The notes under the pieces were generated by a model. That model was not told where the DNA came from and did no database searches. It saw nothing but the letters and a program-made list of their open reading frames with translations. From the NCBI GenBank assembly GCA_973895155.1, contig OZ316899.1, positions 16,120,001 to 16,184,000 on the forward strand: a DNA stretch of 64,000 nucleotides, in the 5' to 3' direction. The position numbers and the translations under genes were made by a program. The DNA comes from Marsupella aquatica. Its lineage: Eukaryota; Marchantiophyta. Below, piece after piece: positions 1-12,593 of the stretch (position 1 is its first letter; each line of letters starts with the position of its first letter).

Positions 1-240
1 GGCGATCCATCGTCATGGCGTATACAACTTGTGGCCTGAAAACTCGTGGAGATGTAGACGCCCTGGATACGTTTAGTTTGGTGTAACATTTCTTAATTTG
101 AATTGCTGCAATGCTAGTCACTCTGCCCGGCTGTGCTGTCAACTTGCTTGTATTGACCCATTCGGCTGTTCGTTGCCGGTGGGTGACTTGTCGTATATGT
201 TAATTTTATATTTAAGGGTTGTTCTAGTGCGCTCTGGCAG

Positions 241-1649
241 ATTCCATCTTTTGTCCGAATTCGATGAAGGCAAGAGGAGTTGCAGAAAGCGACTTGCAGA
301 CCACAATCGACGTAGGCGAAAGCCGCAGCCAATAGCTTCGTCGGGTGGAGGAACTACTGCTGAATCAATTGCTTTGAAGAGTGAGGAGCTTGACTACCAT
401 ACTTCTGTCAAGTGTTAGAAGCTTGGAGAGAAGTCAGCTTTTCAGCCCAAGGCGAAATCTTCTGGCATTCTGACAGCATTGTAATTGCTGTCTCTCTTGA
501 TGGACCATGTTGTCACGTTTCTGATAGTTTTGCTGTCTTAATCTAGAGAATGTCTACGGATAGCTCCCAATTTTGATCTACTTAAACACTATAAAATACT
601 ATTTTCTGAGACTTTTATACTTGATTATAAGCTCATTTTCTGTCGTCGGTTTTATCATCTAAAAGGAAAAATTGCCGGGTTTTTCTGGTGTGCATACAAC
701 AGCATCCACAGATCCCAACAAATCAATGCTTATGCACCTGAAGAAGTCAGGCTCCCCAAGCTCGGCATCCCTCGACGAATCTGATGAGAAGACAGGGTCA
801 GCTGGGAACCATTTGCAGCTGCGCACATCGGGTGGATTTGAAATTCCTCCTCAGGCTGTAGCCCTGAACTCACAGGCTAGCTCAATATCCGGATCTGATG
901 GACAAGTTTTGTTATCAGCTATGTCCATTGCGCCCCCAGTACCTCTTCTCATGCAAACTGCGAAGCGTCAGCTTTCAATTCTTCCAGGGAATTCCCAGGA
1001 GGCAGCAGTGTATCAGCAGTTTTTGCAAGGAGTTGGAGGCCAGACGGGCCCAAATTTGTCTCTGTCTTCTCTGGGTGGAGGTTTGGGACTTGGAAATCGA
1101 GGCCAAAGGAATTCTTCCGGGCAGCATTACAATGGAATGGAGCCACCCGTGCCTTGGTTAAGACCAAGGTCTGATATCACACAAACAGTCAGTAGACCAT
1201 CAATGAATATCCAAGTTGTCCCAGAGAAGAGGGGACCCAGATCAAGTCAGCAGATTACTTGTAATGCTACCACGTCAGGACAGGTTTATCCAATTTCGAT
1301 TCAGAACCTGCTCCCGAGTATGCAGTCGAGAGAAATCAGTGAAGCTGAATGGATCGTAGGAAGTCGAGATAGTGCCAGTCAGTTTGGTTCTACTTGTCTG
1401 AGTAACATGGCAAGTGGATCCTTAGATGGACATCAATTTGGAATGCTCGAGGACTCAGCAACAATAAGGGATAATACTACTGGGGCTGGCCAGCAGGGCC
1501 GAGCAGTAGAATTCCTTCAGCAACATGGAGGCAACGGGACAAATGTTCCTTGTACTAGCGGAGCTGATTTGAAGTTCCCCGAGTTGCAAGCTTTGAGACC
1601 AGGGAGCTTTGGTCCCTCCATCTATGACTCTCACCATAACATTTTGTAA
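241..1649 (+). CDS. SBP-box (SPL-type) transcription factor, 3' part
   Basis: The first exon seen opens at 241, after the acceptor ctctggcag. It encodes the C-terminal half of an SBP domain, with [19 protein letters not shown] followed by ADHNRRRRK. This includes the last zinc-ligand cysteine and the bipartite nuclear localisation signal. The intron before RFH is at the conserved position inside the SBP domain, so the N-terminus lies to the left of the window. A second exon (from about 666, after the acceptor aaaag, to the TAA at 1647-1649) encodes some 325 residues of low-complexity, Ser/Gln/Gly-rich C-terminus ending [11 protein letters not shown] could not fix the donor between the two parts: candidates at 345, 381 and 412 do not match the phase of an exon starting at 666, so a small exon may be missed. 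SBP proteins bind GTAC-core DNA and control phase change and reproductive development. There is no damage in the visible exons, so this is probably a live gene. Confidence 0.85.
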
Positions 1650-3400
1650 GAAGTAACTTGAAACGCATGTGAATTGTTGTATCTGGTAATGCTCCTCTTT
1701 CTGACCTCTTTGCCCCTCCGGACCTAACTGAAAAAGTGGATACTTGGTTCTGTTTTTGTTTTTAATCTTGTGATCGTGGTAAGTGCTACGGAAGATTATT
1801 CTACCAATTCGAGCAGGTGGTGGCTGTCTATGTTGCACTATTAGGACTATTTTGAACAGAAGATTGGGCTTTCAATGGCTCCAGTAATATTTAAATAGAC
1901 GGCTCCAACTTCTGAAGCTTTTCTGTCGCTTAGGACTTTCTATCCATAGCATGTGTTTAGATCCTCCTCCCTGAAGACTTAATCAGCGCCAACCGAGGGA
2001 TGCGTGGGCTTGTGCGTTTAGTTCGTACGCCAAGCGAAAACAGTGTCTCGTCAAGTGCATGAAGCTACTCGCTGGTGCCTGTCCAGTATTTCATTCTAGC
2101 AGTGTCCGTGAATGGTATCAAGAGTTTCCTTGAGGTTAAACTGTATCGGGTATTCGCCTAATCTGGCTTGTGTGCTTGTACTTTGTGTTGCAGGACTGGA
2201 TTTTCTTATGCCCTGATATGAAAGACTACTTGGTGGAGTCCTCAACTTAAGACAGATTGGTTTTGCGCACCTTTGTGGGACTTTTTAGTATTGTCGAGGC
2301 ATTGAGTGTGAAGTCTCCTTAAGAAAGGCAAGAAGGCACATCCAGATACTCTTCATACATCCTCGCTGATGTAGCGAGATTGAGTTGTTCCACATATGAA
2401 CATGGTCCACTGATCTGCTGTTCTGCTAAAGATTTGCAGACATTGTACGATCGTCGAAACTGGAAATTTATCTTGATAAAATCATTTCAATAGCTGGAGT
2501 AAATGTGAAGCCTTAACGCCTGTACCAGACCTCACAGGAGGATGGTTAGTGATGCACTGGATAAAATTACAGGAATTCCAATTCAACACGAGCGGAGAGA
2601 TGCGTTAAAGGACTTTTCGACTCCTGTTAATAGTAACTCCACGTATTGCGGCTGTATATTTTGATAACACTTTTCATAGACCCTCCGGTGATATTGCTTT
2701 CGGGATTAGTATTTGACGGCGGCACCTGCTTCAGTACCCATGCATGAGCTGAGCCTTAGTATGGGGACGTTTTTTGCTGTCTTTAAGTTGTTTGGAAAGA
2801 TGGGCCGTGTCTCATCCTGAATCAGAAACAGATTTTGGAGCTAACAAAGCATTTTCAGACCAATTTGTCTGTCTTCTTGACTTTTTAAAACCGTCCGAGT
2901 TTCTGAATCTTTTCCTCGGACAGGTTTCAGGTCTTAACCCAGAACTTGCAATTCTGCGACATCTGATTTCATACATTGTAATCATAGGCAGTATATTTGC
3001 CCGGTTGGAATTGTCAAGGGCATGTTTAATTTTGGGTGGTTAGAATCCTCCCATGTTTGGCAGCTTCTCTGTGCCACTTAAACGATGAGGTCCCATTCCT
3101 CGCAAGGTCTTTTGCTTGTATCCTTTCTTTTCCCCTACAGTTCATTTAATTCTTTGCAGATCTCTTTTATATCCCATGGCATTGTAACGCCAGGGGATGT
3201 GCACTATAACACTAATTGTTGTATATTTTTCAAAATATATATTTTTTCTCTATTTAGCTACTCTTAAGATCACTGTAACACTAACAATTCATGTGCGTGA
3301 AAATAGTGTTAGGATAAAATTAGTGTGATTAACATGAATTTATAAATAAACCCTGAAAATGGGAGTTCTCGAGTCACACTAATTATGGTGAAGAGTGTAG
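1650..3400. other. 3' flank of the SBP gene, no gene seen
   Basis: The start is presumably the 3' UTR of the SBP-box gene. The rest has only short ORFs (for example 89 codons at 2774-3043) with no recognisable domain, codon bias or splice structure. I see no RNA gene or mobile element. Confidence 0.5.
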
Positions 3401-3420
3401 GTCTTCCAAATGATGCTAAT

Positions 3421-3610
3421 ACAACAATACCAATATATCAAGATGACCTCTTGACTGCATCAATAAATCAAGATGACCTTATCAAGATGCCCTAACACAA
3501 CAATACCAATATATCAAGATGACCTCTTGACTGCATCAATAAATCAAGATGACCTAATCAAGATGCCCTCTTGACCGCATCTAAAAATCAACATGACCTC
3601 TTGACCGCAG
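3421..3610. repeat. Two-copy 76-bp tandem repeat with degenerate tail
   Basis: The segment starting acaacaataccaatatatca at 3421 recurs at 3497, giving a 76-bp period with only a few differences. Each unit contains shorter internal repeats of the type atcaagatgacct. From 3573 to 3610 shorter degenerate copies (ctcttgaccgcat) continue the pattern. The repeat is noncoding. Confidence 0.85.
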
Positions 3611-3689
3611 TAAGTAGTGCAAATAAAATTTACTCTTGATTACGTCTGACAATTGTGCCTTCAGAATGCTTTTAAGACCCTCGGCTGTG

Positions 3690-3861
3690 GAGGTATTTTC
3701 TTGATTAACCCCCAAAATGAAACTTGTTACTTGATCGACCCCCGGAGGTCTATCAACGGTCCAGATCTGAAATCAAATCAACGGTCCAGATTGGGGAAAA
3801 GTATCGAGGGGGTTGATTAAGTAAACTTTTTCCAGAAAGGGGTCTACTAAGTATATCTCTC
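3690..3861. mobile_element. MULE-type MITE (172 bp) with 10-bp target duplication
   Basis: CTCGGCTGTG occurs immediately left (3680-3689) and right (3862-3871) of a 172-bp fold-back segment. The arms begin GAGGTATTTTCTTGATTAAC on the left and GAGAGATATACTTAGTAGAC on the right when reverse-complemented. They remain alignable for about 50 bp, including ACTTGATCGACCCCC against ACTTAATCAACCCCC. The centre holds two copies of ATCAACGGTCCAGAT. A 9-10-bp duplication with long imperfect arms is characteristic of Mutator-like elements. It encodes no protein, so it is a non-autonomous copy. Confidence 0.75.
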
Positions 3862-4348
3862 CTCGGCTGTGCCTAGATCTTCTTTTCTGTGGCGAGGTCC
3901 CCATATACGTATGCATCACTCTAATGCAGGGATACTGTATGTATTGCCTTGTGATCTGATATTGCTACTACATGTTCCCAATGTTCTCTGGTAGGAGAGG
4001 AGCTGGAAACTGGGATATATGGGACTGATGGTGAGTGGCTAGTACGTGTCCCAGTGTTCTGGCAGCAGAGAATTAGGTGACTGTGAATATTAAGGAAGGA
4101 ATGTAAGGGACTGACTGACTGGTAATTTCAACACTTCTCACAGACCCTCGTTCTAGATTTTCTGGGCCAGTTTACAAGAGTGACCTGTCCAAAATCTCTA
4201 CAGCCAGTTGGAAAGTTGCTTATCATTCAAATTAGGGAGAATTAAGTCCAGATTCAATTGGTGCTCCCTAGCCCAAACCTGATGAGCATGTCACTATGTA
4301 TTCCTCTTTGTGAGTCTACTTGGTGCTATTTTGTTGTGATGATGTGAT

Positions 4349-4370
4349 AACCCTAAACCCCTAAACCTTA
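4349..4370. repeat. Interstitial telomere-type motif
   Basis: Imperfect CCCTAAA units, the plant telomere or telo-box motif. A similar short run is at 4879-4900 and a single unit at about 6543. They are too short to be a telomere remnant with certainty. Confidence 0.5.
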
Positions 4371-4395
4371 AAGGCCTTCTTCCCGGGACACTGCC

Positions 4396-4600
4396 AAACT
4401 TGGTAATATTTACTTTCAATTGAATACTACCTTAACTATTAGAAGTGGAATGCAATATGTCAAACTTGGAGAAATTTTACTAAAAATGAATACTCCCTTA
4501 ATTATTAGAAGTGGAATGCGAAATAGTGTCACCATGGATCACATAACCTACAGCATTCCATCTGAAAACACATAACCTAGTGCATTCCATCTGAAAATCT
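4396..4600. repeat. Two short tandem duplications (66 bp and 29 bp)
   Basis: A unit beginning aaacttgg at 4396 is repeated at 4462; both copies contain attagaagtggaatgc. A second unit beginning cacataacct at 4540 is repeated at 4569; both copies contain gcattccatctgaaaa. The repeats are noncoding. Confidence 0.7.
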
Positions 4601-4878
4601 GTCGTCAATGTGTCATATTTCACAACCCACACACTTCCCCATAACTAAAAAATTTCCATTATGACAAGAATGAACTAGTGTGATATACATCCTAGCACGT
4701 ATGCACCTCAAATCCTATCTCTGCAGCGTAAGGTAACGGATGACGTCTCCATAGAGGTGTTATGGGTCACACATTCTAGTGTATGCCATCTGAACCCCAT
4801 GGTCCTTCCAGTTTACGGTAAAGGACAAACTCTTCATATTGGCCACACCATCTCGGAGCACCACTCAGGTTTACTATG

Positions 4879-4900
4879 AAACCCTAAACCCTAAACCTAA
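4879..4900. repeat. Interstitial telomere-type motif
   Basis: Three successive CCCTAAA-type units (aaaccctaaaccctaaacc). This is the best telomere-like run in the window, but very short. Confidence 0.55.
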
Positions 4901-5369
4901 AAGTTATTCAAATAGATTTATTAGCAAGCTATTCTTTCAAACTACAGATCACAACTAGGACCCCAGTTTGAGTTGAACTCTACTTGACTTTCCTATGCAC
5001 TTTGGCTCTAGTCCATGAGAGGTCTCTTGCAAATTCTCTGCCACGAGGGTGCGCCACATCACCACAACCAGCCACAAACAGGAATGATCCTACTTTTAAC
5101 AATAACAAACATGCACATTCATGTTTGTGACAAAAGCAACGTAATTTTTGGGGCGCCATGCCGTAAATATTAAACGTAAAAAAAACAGAATACAAAGGAA
5201 GAGATGTCATTTAGTAAAATAAAGTTACCATTCTGATGTTTGTCAAAGATATATCAGTGTTTTACATCAAAATACTTGTATCTTTTAATTGTTTACAAGT
5301 TTGAAAAAACCAATCGATAGAAATGTACATAGGTAAAAACCTCTTTGGCTTCACATTGTAAAACTAAAT

Positions 5370-5870
5370 AATCTCCTTAGTACTTGATAAAATTTGTCAA
5401 TGTTTGATTCATTGGAAAACTCAAGATCAAGATTTAGAAATTCATGACCTCTTTAGTAGTGTCTTGATAAAATCTTTCAATGTCACACTCATTGGAAAGT
5501 AATAGTAAAATTAAAAACTCAACATCTCCTTAGTACTTAACAAAATCTATCAATGTTAGGTTCATTGGAAAGTTAGAGAAATTCAGATACTCATAATCTT
5601 TCTAATTCTTGACAAATAATCTCAATGTCACACATTAGTAAGCTAAAGAGATTGAAAACCGCATGATCTCTTTAGTACCGTGACAAAATCTGACATGAAA
5701 TTTATCAATGTCGGACTCAATGTTGGAAAACTAACAGAATTCATGAACTCATGATCAAAATTTCTTATACTCACACTCATTGGAAAGGCAAAGAAATTCA
5801 AAAACTCATTTGGAACTTGACAAAATTTGTCAATTTGATGCTCATTGAAAACCCTTTCTCGATTAAGAGA
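5370..5870. repeat. Degenerate tandem array, about six copies of 70-95 bp
   Basis: A phrase of the type ttgacaaaatctgtcaatgt, followed by cacattcattggaaa and then ctcatgatctctttagta, returns at irregular spacing from 5370 to 5870. Copies are visible near 5390, 5470, 5545, 5690, 5770 and 5820. They have diverged by both substitutions and indels. No protein is encoded. The array could be a decayed satellite or part of an old element. Confidence 0.65.
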
Positions 5871-6735
5871 TATCACAATCTTGTCACCGTCACAAACTTA
5901 GCCGCTGCAAATTGATTTCTTTGATTACGTCGCCATCGTTGTCCACAATGTTTGCTTCCCGACTTGAATTGTTCGCATCCCTCTAGTCTTCAACTAAAGC
6001 TCACTCTGGACACAGGTTGACGCCAAATGCAGTCTCTATGTCAAAGAAACAATTGTTGGTCTCCCCCTCACACCATATCTTTCTTAAATAAAAAAACTAC
6101 AAATCCTTGGTGTGAAGCGATGGCTCGTTTGTTTTGTGTGTTCTTCCCACCGAATCAACAAACGATCTTTTGCCAACAGCTGAGTGTTGTCATCCCGTCT
6201 TTTTTGTGGCGGTAATGCTCAATGTAACTCACAAATGATTAATCAAGGATGGTAGCAAAATGATTTCTCCAATGTGTAAGCAAAAATCGTCAAAAAACTC
6301 AATTCCTCCACATTCAACCTTTCGTTTGATAAATCTCCTATATCTTTTGAGCGTTTTCTATTGTACAAGCACACACCAATACCATCGGGAGACTCAAAAC
6401 CGTCGGTTACCACCTTGCTGAAAGTTGATTTCACTTCATCACACACACATTCCTTGGATGAACATGGGGGTCCACGGATTAATTGGTGTTATCCAGAGTT
6501 ATCTCAGGGTAGCATAGAGCACACATGAGAGTCAAATACCTAAACCCTAAACGCTATGCAATCAATACCAACTTACAATATGATTAGTCCTGTCTAGGCT
6601 ACATCCACAACCAATATATTAATAAGGTTTCACTATGCACAAACCAGACCAATGCATTAGCCACAGCCTGGCAATCCGCTTTGTGGCTACTTCTCTATCT
6701 CTCCTCTAGCCTCTCCTTAAACTGCAACTGCCTAG

Positions 6736-7052
6736 TGTTAGGAACTGATGTAGGTTCTTGACTGTAGTCAGTTTGGTCTTACCAAGGTTAGTCAACCCTT
6801 GATTAGACTGTGAGGATAAGATCCATTTATTTAGGCCCACATCTCTTATTCCACTTTGGATGGTATAGGTTGGAGGAAGAGCATTCCCTTCCTCATTCTT
6901 CACATGATTGTACTCTCTTATGCTATGCAACCTTCATGAGTTTCTCCATTGTGGTGTCTTGTTGGTTTAGTGATTGAGATTGAATGCACTCTCATGTTCC
7001 GCATTCTTGCTCCCTATTTTGAGCCATCGTTTCTCACAAGTGGTATTAGAGC
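6736..7052 (+). mobile_element. Copia-type LTR remnant with primer binding site
   Basis: The sequence at 7041-7052, tggtattagagc, matches the usual plant copia primer binding site TGGTATCAGAGC (initiator Met-tRNA) at 11 of 12 bases. It follows a segment that could be a 5' LTR, from TGTTAGG at 6736 to CTCACA at 7038. I see no matching 3' LTR or gag-pol, so this would be a truncated copy. The LTR start is a guess based on the TGTT opening. Confidence 0.4.
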
Positions 7053-8953
7053 TTTCGGTGTTCATGGTTTGATGGCCTGGGCAGTGGTGAGAGTGTTTGT
7101 TGTGTTGGATTGGGGTGAAAGATCAAATCATTGTTGGCAATTTTGTGATTGTTTCACTGGCTACTCTAGCTTTGTTGGAGGTTTTGTGTTTAGAAGAGGT
7201 GACAGTTTTCCAACTCAGATGTCAAATCAAAGTGTCAGAGAGGGTCAAATCAAAGAGACAGTCTGTTGTTTCCTTGTGCGCGTCAATGAGCACTATGTTT
7301 TGTTGAAGTTTTCATAAAATTTCATCATTTGAGTGCAGCGTAGTGTCAATTTGGATGTTGTTGTTTAGAGCTTGATTTGAAGTATGAATTACTTGTGGGG
7401 CCATGGGGACCTTTGTTTTCTTGTGAACAATTGAAGATTGTTTGGCCCAATGTTGTGTTTTTTCTTCGTGTTGGTAGTCGCTGTACTGCAACCATTTGCG
7501 GCGGCAAAGACAGATTCTAGGTAGCCAAGTACAATAGGTGGTGGCTGCATGTACAAAGAAACAATCCAAGAAGGAGAACGGGCGGATATGGGGTTGTACC
7601 ACCCTATAAGGAGCAAAGAGGGAGGTGGTGCATATGCACTCCCCTCCTTTGGGAGGGTTGGCCTGAGCCCAGGTATGGTCATTCAAGAACAGCCTGAGGC
7701 CTTGGCATTAACCACAGGGAGTGGGGCGGGTGGTATGCATGCCCCAAGGCCCAAGGCACTCAATGCAGGACAGTACCAGCCTATGGTGCAGGTCCTGTAC
7801 ATGGCAGCAAGGAGCAAGGAGGGGCCAAGCCATTTTGGCTTCTGCAAAGGTATGGGAGTTAAGGGGTCTGCAGTAGGCCCTCTTAATTAAGAGGGAGAGG
7901 GAGGGACTAGGCTCTGGTCCCTTGAGAGCCCTTGATGCCCAAAGGCACAGTTATTAAGGGTTTTGAAGGCCCTGGTTGGTGGGCTCTGGGCCCTACGCAC
8001 AAGAAAGAAGAGGGAGGGGAGGCCATCCGGATTCTCAAGAGGTACAATGGGCAAGATGGAGGGCAGCTCTACATCAGGGGCAATTAGAAAAACTGGTGAA
8101 CCAACATGAACAAGAAGGGGGTGTTTGGCCTTTTGTGTTTGATCTTCTTCTTTTTTGGATCAAGTTTATTCTTTCCTCTTTTCTTTTTGCTTAAAAGGCA
8201 TTTTTTCCCTAGCCGGAAAGATGTCATTTTCTGATGCTTTTTATTCCCCTAGAAAGAGATGCTTTTAGAGAGCTTTGTTTTGGCCAAAATCTCCAAATTT
8301 GGTGGTCACTAAGGCAGAATTTTGACACTGGATTTTGCAAGGGGATACAAGTTGTGGACCTCCCCACAAAGTAAAGCTTCCTTACAAAGTGCCCTTGTCA
8401 AGCTCACTTCCTTCTCTTGGGATACAACTCAACCCTCAGCACTAACACCAAACTCTGAATAAGCTAACTTTTGTGACCTCCTTCACCACCCACAACAACT
8501 CCCATACAAGTCGCACCTGTTCCTCCAAGGTTGACACTCACAAACTCAACTCTGCCTTAGAAATGGCCTGCATACATATGGATCCTCGAGGTAAATATCC
8601 TCAAAGTAGCAAGGGTCAACTTAATGGTTTTGTTGTTTTAAGCTCAACAGTCGTAGTAAGTTGGTAAGCAAATAGAACAAAGGGGGTATGACTACCATGC
8701 GAGGGAACAGGAAACAAATTGCTCGTAACAATAATGTTTTTGCTTTTACGAGTGTAATGGGTCATTTTTTCCTCATACCAAGGTTTGGACTTGTTGGCCA
8801 CTAGTAACAGCAAGCCTTGCTCGCAAAAACCCTCCAACAATCTGTTCATATTTGAATAACTAATGTTTCATTAAGAAACCTTTCGAGTGAAGTAACAATG
8901 TAACAATTCACACAATCCAAAATAGACATGAAGATCATCACCAAAGCACTTGG
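7053..8953. other. Long stretch without a supported gene
   Basis: Several ORFs of 60-125 codons overlap on both strands (for example 7549-7890), but none has a recognisable domain or splice context. The left part may be leftover internal sequence of the copia remnant. A GC-rich, repetitive patch with gcccaaggc and ggccctg motifs lies at 7690-8000. I see no RNA gene. Confidence 0.4.
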
Positions 8954-9856
8954 CAAGGTGTCACGTCATCAGCCTTGACCTTAACTCGGGCTTCAGCTTT
9001 AAACGGGCACATCCTTCGTAAATATGAGGGTTCGGGCAGGGAGGGAAGAACGTAATGCACCTAATTCACATAAACTAGCGCTAAGTGCGCCTACTGTTAG
9101 ATACGTACATCTCCTAGGTATGGTTTGTGTTCCGCCGTCGGAACGTACCTTAGTCGATAACAGGATCGACCCCGGCTTAAGGACTTCTAAGCCTTTGTGT
9201 TTTCCGCCTTTGATCCGGATTCAATGATACAGGTCCTCAACCCGTGCTCGCAACCACATACCCGCAAGCTGCACCCCGTGCACGACTCGGGTAGTGCGTT
9301 TGGCCCGGCGTTGTCACCTATACACGAGATTCACACACATATACACGCGCACAAGCATACAATCTCGATTTACACGAAGGAAATAATGGGAAAGGATTTT
9401 ACTACATAGGGGACATATGCGGACACTTGGTTGACCCGACAGCTCCGGAATGAACAGGTTCAAGGCCGAGGGAGTACACTACAACGGAGCCCGGCTCCGC
9501 ACTCGCCCGACGAGCTTAGTCCTACCCCCTCCCCTTGGTACTCTTTCACTCCTAGAGGTCGGGACTCCCCGCACATACCATGGATGTCCAACTCTGAGAC
9601 TAAAAACCGCCCCTGCCTCTACCAAGGGGTGCACTAAATACTAAGGGCCGGGGAACGAAGTGTCCTCCCGCCCGAAGATTTGCTGACTTAGGTCCTAACT
9701 AATCTGACTGTCAGGCCGAAAAACGGCTGTGTCTTATTAGAAGATCCTAATCTACGCAGGCTGGACAGCATGGCAGTGCTGCGGTAACTAAGGCAGGTGC
9801 CTGTCCCAATAGCCTGACTTAGCTATTCCTAACCCTATTCTATTCCTGCTCCGCCG

Positions 9857-12495
9857 CTAATGCCTGGCACGCTTGCCAGAGCCGCCCGAGTGGGAGCGGC
9901 CATCCCGCTGCTTATGAAGTCTGTCGTTGTCTGCCTTGAGGAGCTGGACTTGGTCCAGCAGAGATTCGTTCTCTCGCTTCGCCGCGTCTGTCTCCTCCGT
10001 TGCCTCCTCCAGTTGCTGGGCGTCGCTCGTCAGCTTGCCCGCCAGCTGGTCCTGCTTCTCGGCTTCGGTTTGGAGCCATGCCACTTTGGCCTGTAGCGTG
10101 GCTATCTTCGTAGTGTCCCGCTGGGCCCGTTCTTCGGCCTCCTCCAGGTCCTTCTGCCAGATGACAGTTTGATTCTTCAAACTGTCAATCTGGTTCCGGA
10201 GTCGTGCAATCTCAGCCTGGTTCCCAACTTTGGCCTGCTCGGCTAGGGCGGTAAGGGCGTGCGCCTTTGCTAACAAATCATCGGCGGCTGCAACTTTGGG
10301 TCGTAGTTGCAGAAGCTCATCCTCTTGAGCCGCAACTTCGTTCTTTAAGTATACGGGCTCCACCCGGTACCGCTCTATCCTTTGAAGGGCCTCTGACTGG
10401 GCCCGACCTACCTTTACTGCGGCAACTAACTCCTGATTGAAGAAATAGGCTACCTTCCCGGCCATGAACTCCCCGGTATCCCGGGCAATTTGATGAGAGA
10501 AATCTCCCAGAAGCCCGTTCAGAAATGTACCCGATATGAAGAGTTCCGGGTGGTCCAGGTTGTGCCTGTCCGGAGTTGGGCACGGGCAGACGTCAACATG
10601 CGCGGGGGGCAGGGCAGTGATATCCAGCCCTGGGGACATAATGTTGGAAGGGGCTGGAGTGTCCTCCTGCAGCAATGTCCGGTTTTCCGGAATAGCCACC
10701 GGTGGGTCTTTGGGAGACCCGGGCTCGAGTAAGACCTCCGCTCTACCGACTTTGGTACTTAGCCCGGCCTGTTGGATTGCATCTACGGTTGCGATAACCG
10801 ACCCATCCGGTACCTCCTCGGTTACGACTACAGCTACTTGTGGGGGTGGGGTGGGTGAAGCTTGCGTGTCCGCTGGACTTCGGGCCTCGGGTTGGGGCCG
10901 TCTCTCCAAGGCCGGGAAAACCCACCTAGCTGGGACCAGCTTTGTAACGTTGACACGAGGAAGGGTTCGTCGATCAAACCGAGCGTACCATTCAAGAATG
11001 ATCTCGATGTGGCTAGCGAAGTACGCCTTCCCGCCAATGTACAGCGTCTTCCTTGGCCGCTCCATCTCTTCATGGAATTTCTTAGCGAAGTACGACGCCC
11101 ACTTCCTAGGTCGATAGTTCTCGACCTGGATAACCTGGGCGGCGGAGATCTCCCCCCGGGGTTCCATCATGTGGAGGGCGTACCTTTGGAACTCCAGTCG
11201 CTCAGCTATCTCGGGGATGAGGCAGGTCCTCATCACGAACCCGTTGTCCATTGCTCCCTTTGAGGGAAAACTCGAGGATGGTACTTGGCTCCCTTGCCCC
11301 CGGGAGCCTGTGATTCGACTCGATGGTCACCAGCGGGTAATCCAAAGATCATCTTGAGCCGTTCTTCCGTGAGGGACATATTCCTTCCCCGCAGCCGAGT
11401 ATGTTGATGTGCGTCATCATAATTCTTGACGAACTCCGTCATGTCCTCCCCGTAGTACCTGCAAGTGTTCCAGGGGAGAGAGGCGAGGTGCTCGAATCCC
11501 TGAGTCTTCAGGTACACCTCATGCTTGGGATGGAGGATGTTCTTATGCACATTTTCCCCCATGCGGTGCATTGTCACCTTGGCCACGGCTACCGTGGCCA
11601 ATGGTAACCCGGATGCAGTGGCGGGTTCCTTCCTCTTCTTCCCCCGTGACTGGCTCGGGGAAGGTGACACCTCCCCATCCTCTCGATCGGGGATAGGTAG
11701 TGCTACCGCCGTTAGTATTGGTCCCGGGGCGGCCACGGTCACCGTGTTGTCTGCTGGAGCCGCTCCTTGGGTCCGAGCATGGGGAGGGGATGATGTAGTG
11801 TCGGCCCCCTGAGTGTTTTCTCCTCTGGGCCGCCTGAGCAAGGGTGGGGTAGCCTCGTCGTCATCGCTAAGGTCCACAGCGTTGATGACGGAGCGTACTT
11901 GTACTGCTGGCGGGGCGATCGGTGGTGGGGGTTGGCTAGGCTGAGGCTGAGACTGAGGCTGAAGCTGAGCCTGAGCCTGAGTCTACGTTGGTGTGGGTAT
12001 GGGTATGGGGTCCACTGGGCTGGTGCCGGCGGTTGCGGGTCTAGTTCCCATGAAGCTCTGCAGGTGCTGGTAGAAGTTCTCCGAAGCAAGTGCGGACAAC
12101 CTTGTCGAACGTGTAGTGCTGGACTCGCTATTGATGATAGCCCGAACCTGAGCAGGGATGTGGTCAAAGTGATGTCGTTTCAAGTCGATCGTACCCGGGA
12201 TATTGAAGACCTTGTCCGGAAGCCGAAGCAATGCTTCCCAGAAACCGATGTATTTGTCTCCGTTGAAGAAGTACCCAGATACCTCTGCTGGTCGGTAAAG
12301 CTCGCTCTGAGACGGGTAGTCAAAGTTAAGGATGTAGTGGTGTCGTCCTGCTAGGCGGATGGCTCTCTCGTACTTGCGTTCGATTTTGTATCGGCGCGGG
12401 TTGGCATGTTTCAATGAGTCGGCCAAATGTCTTCCGGTAGATAGAAACTGCGTCCAAAATCGAATGGCCGAACTGGAGAGGATCGTGTACGACAT
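9857..12495 (-). pseudogene. LTR-borne coiled-coil ORF, family 1
   Basis: The frame opens at the ATG at 12495 (MSYTILSSSAIRFWTQFL). It runs about 170 codons to a TAG at 11983-11985 that sits inside a CAG-rich run, and continues in the same frame through 11877-11233. One frameshift near 11250 leads into a 464-codon ORF ending at 9857. The layout is: N-terminal domain with FWTQFL and a later ALLRLPDKVF; a Q/P/A-rich linker; a central domain with LSLTEERLKMIFGLPAG-like (here MSLTEE) and then LHMMEPRGEIS and YFASHIEIILEWY; a P-rich linker; and a C-terminal coiled coil of about 170 residues ending in a basic tail. The same order and motifs occur in the LTRs at 13621-30529 and 33069-59202. The central part may correspond to the putative plant transposon protein domain of plant retroelements. 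Its function is unknown. Confidence 0.7.
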
Positions 12496-12593
12496 TCAGA
12501 GGAGATAGTAGTGGCGACTAAGAGAGAACGAGAGAGCTGGGGTCGAAGCTGGCGCGTGGACTGATGGACTGGTGCACTACAAAGGGTTGGCTC

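Noticed and set aside
392-412. Possible miR156 target downstream of the SBP domain (cttctgtca at 404-412).
   Set aside because: Nine bases match the miR156 seed complement, but the other eleven match at only three positions, too few for a plant miRNA site.
98-418. 106-codon ORF as a gene starting at its own ATG.
   Set aside because: The upstream half is intron; only the part from 241 is SBP exon, as the conserved intron position shows.
5370-5870. CRISPR-like array.
   Set aside because: Repeats are degenerate, unequal in spacing and in a plant nuclear context; there are no cas genes.
7549-7890. 113-codon ORF, Gly/Pro-rich.
   Set aside because: No domain, splice context or homologous copy in the window; overlaps other ORFs on the opposite strand.
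9860-12354. Several plus-strand ORFs (10536-11117, 11899-12354 and others).
   Set aside because: They are antisense shadows of the GC-rich, repetitive minus-strand LTR ORF.
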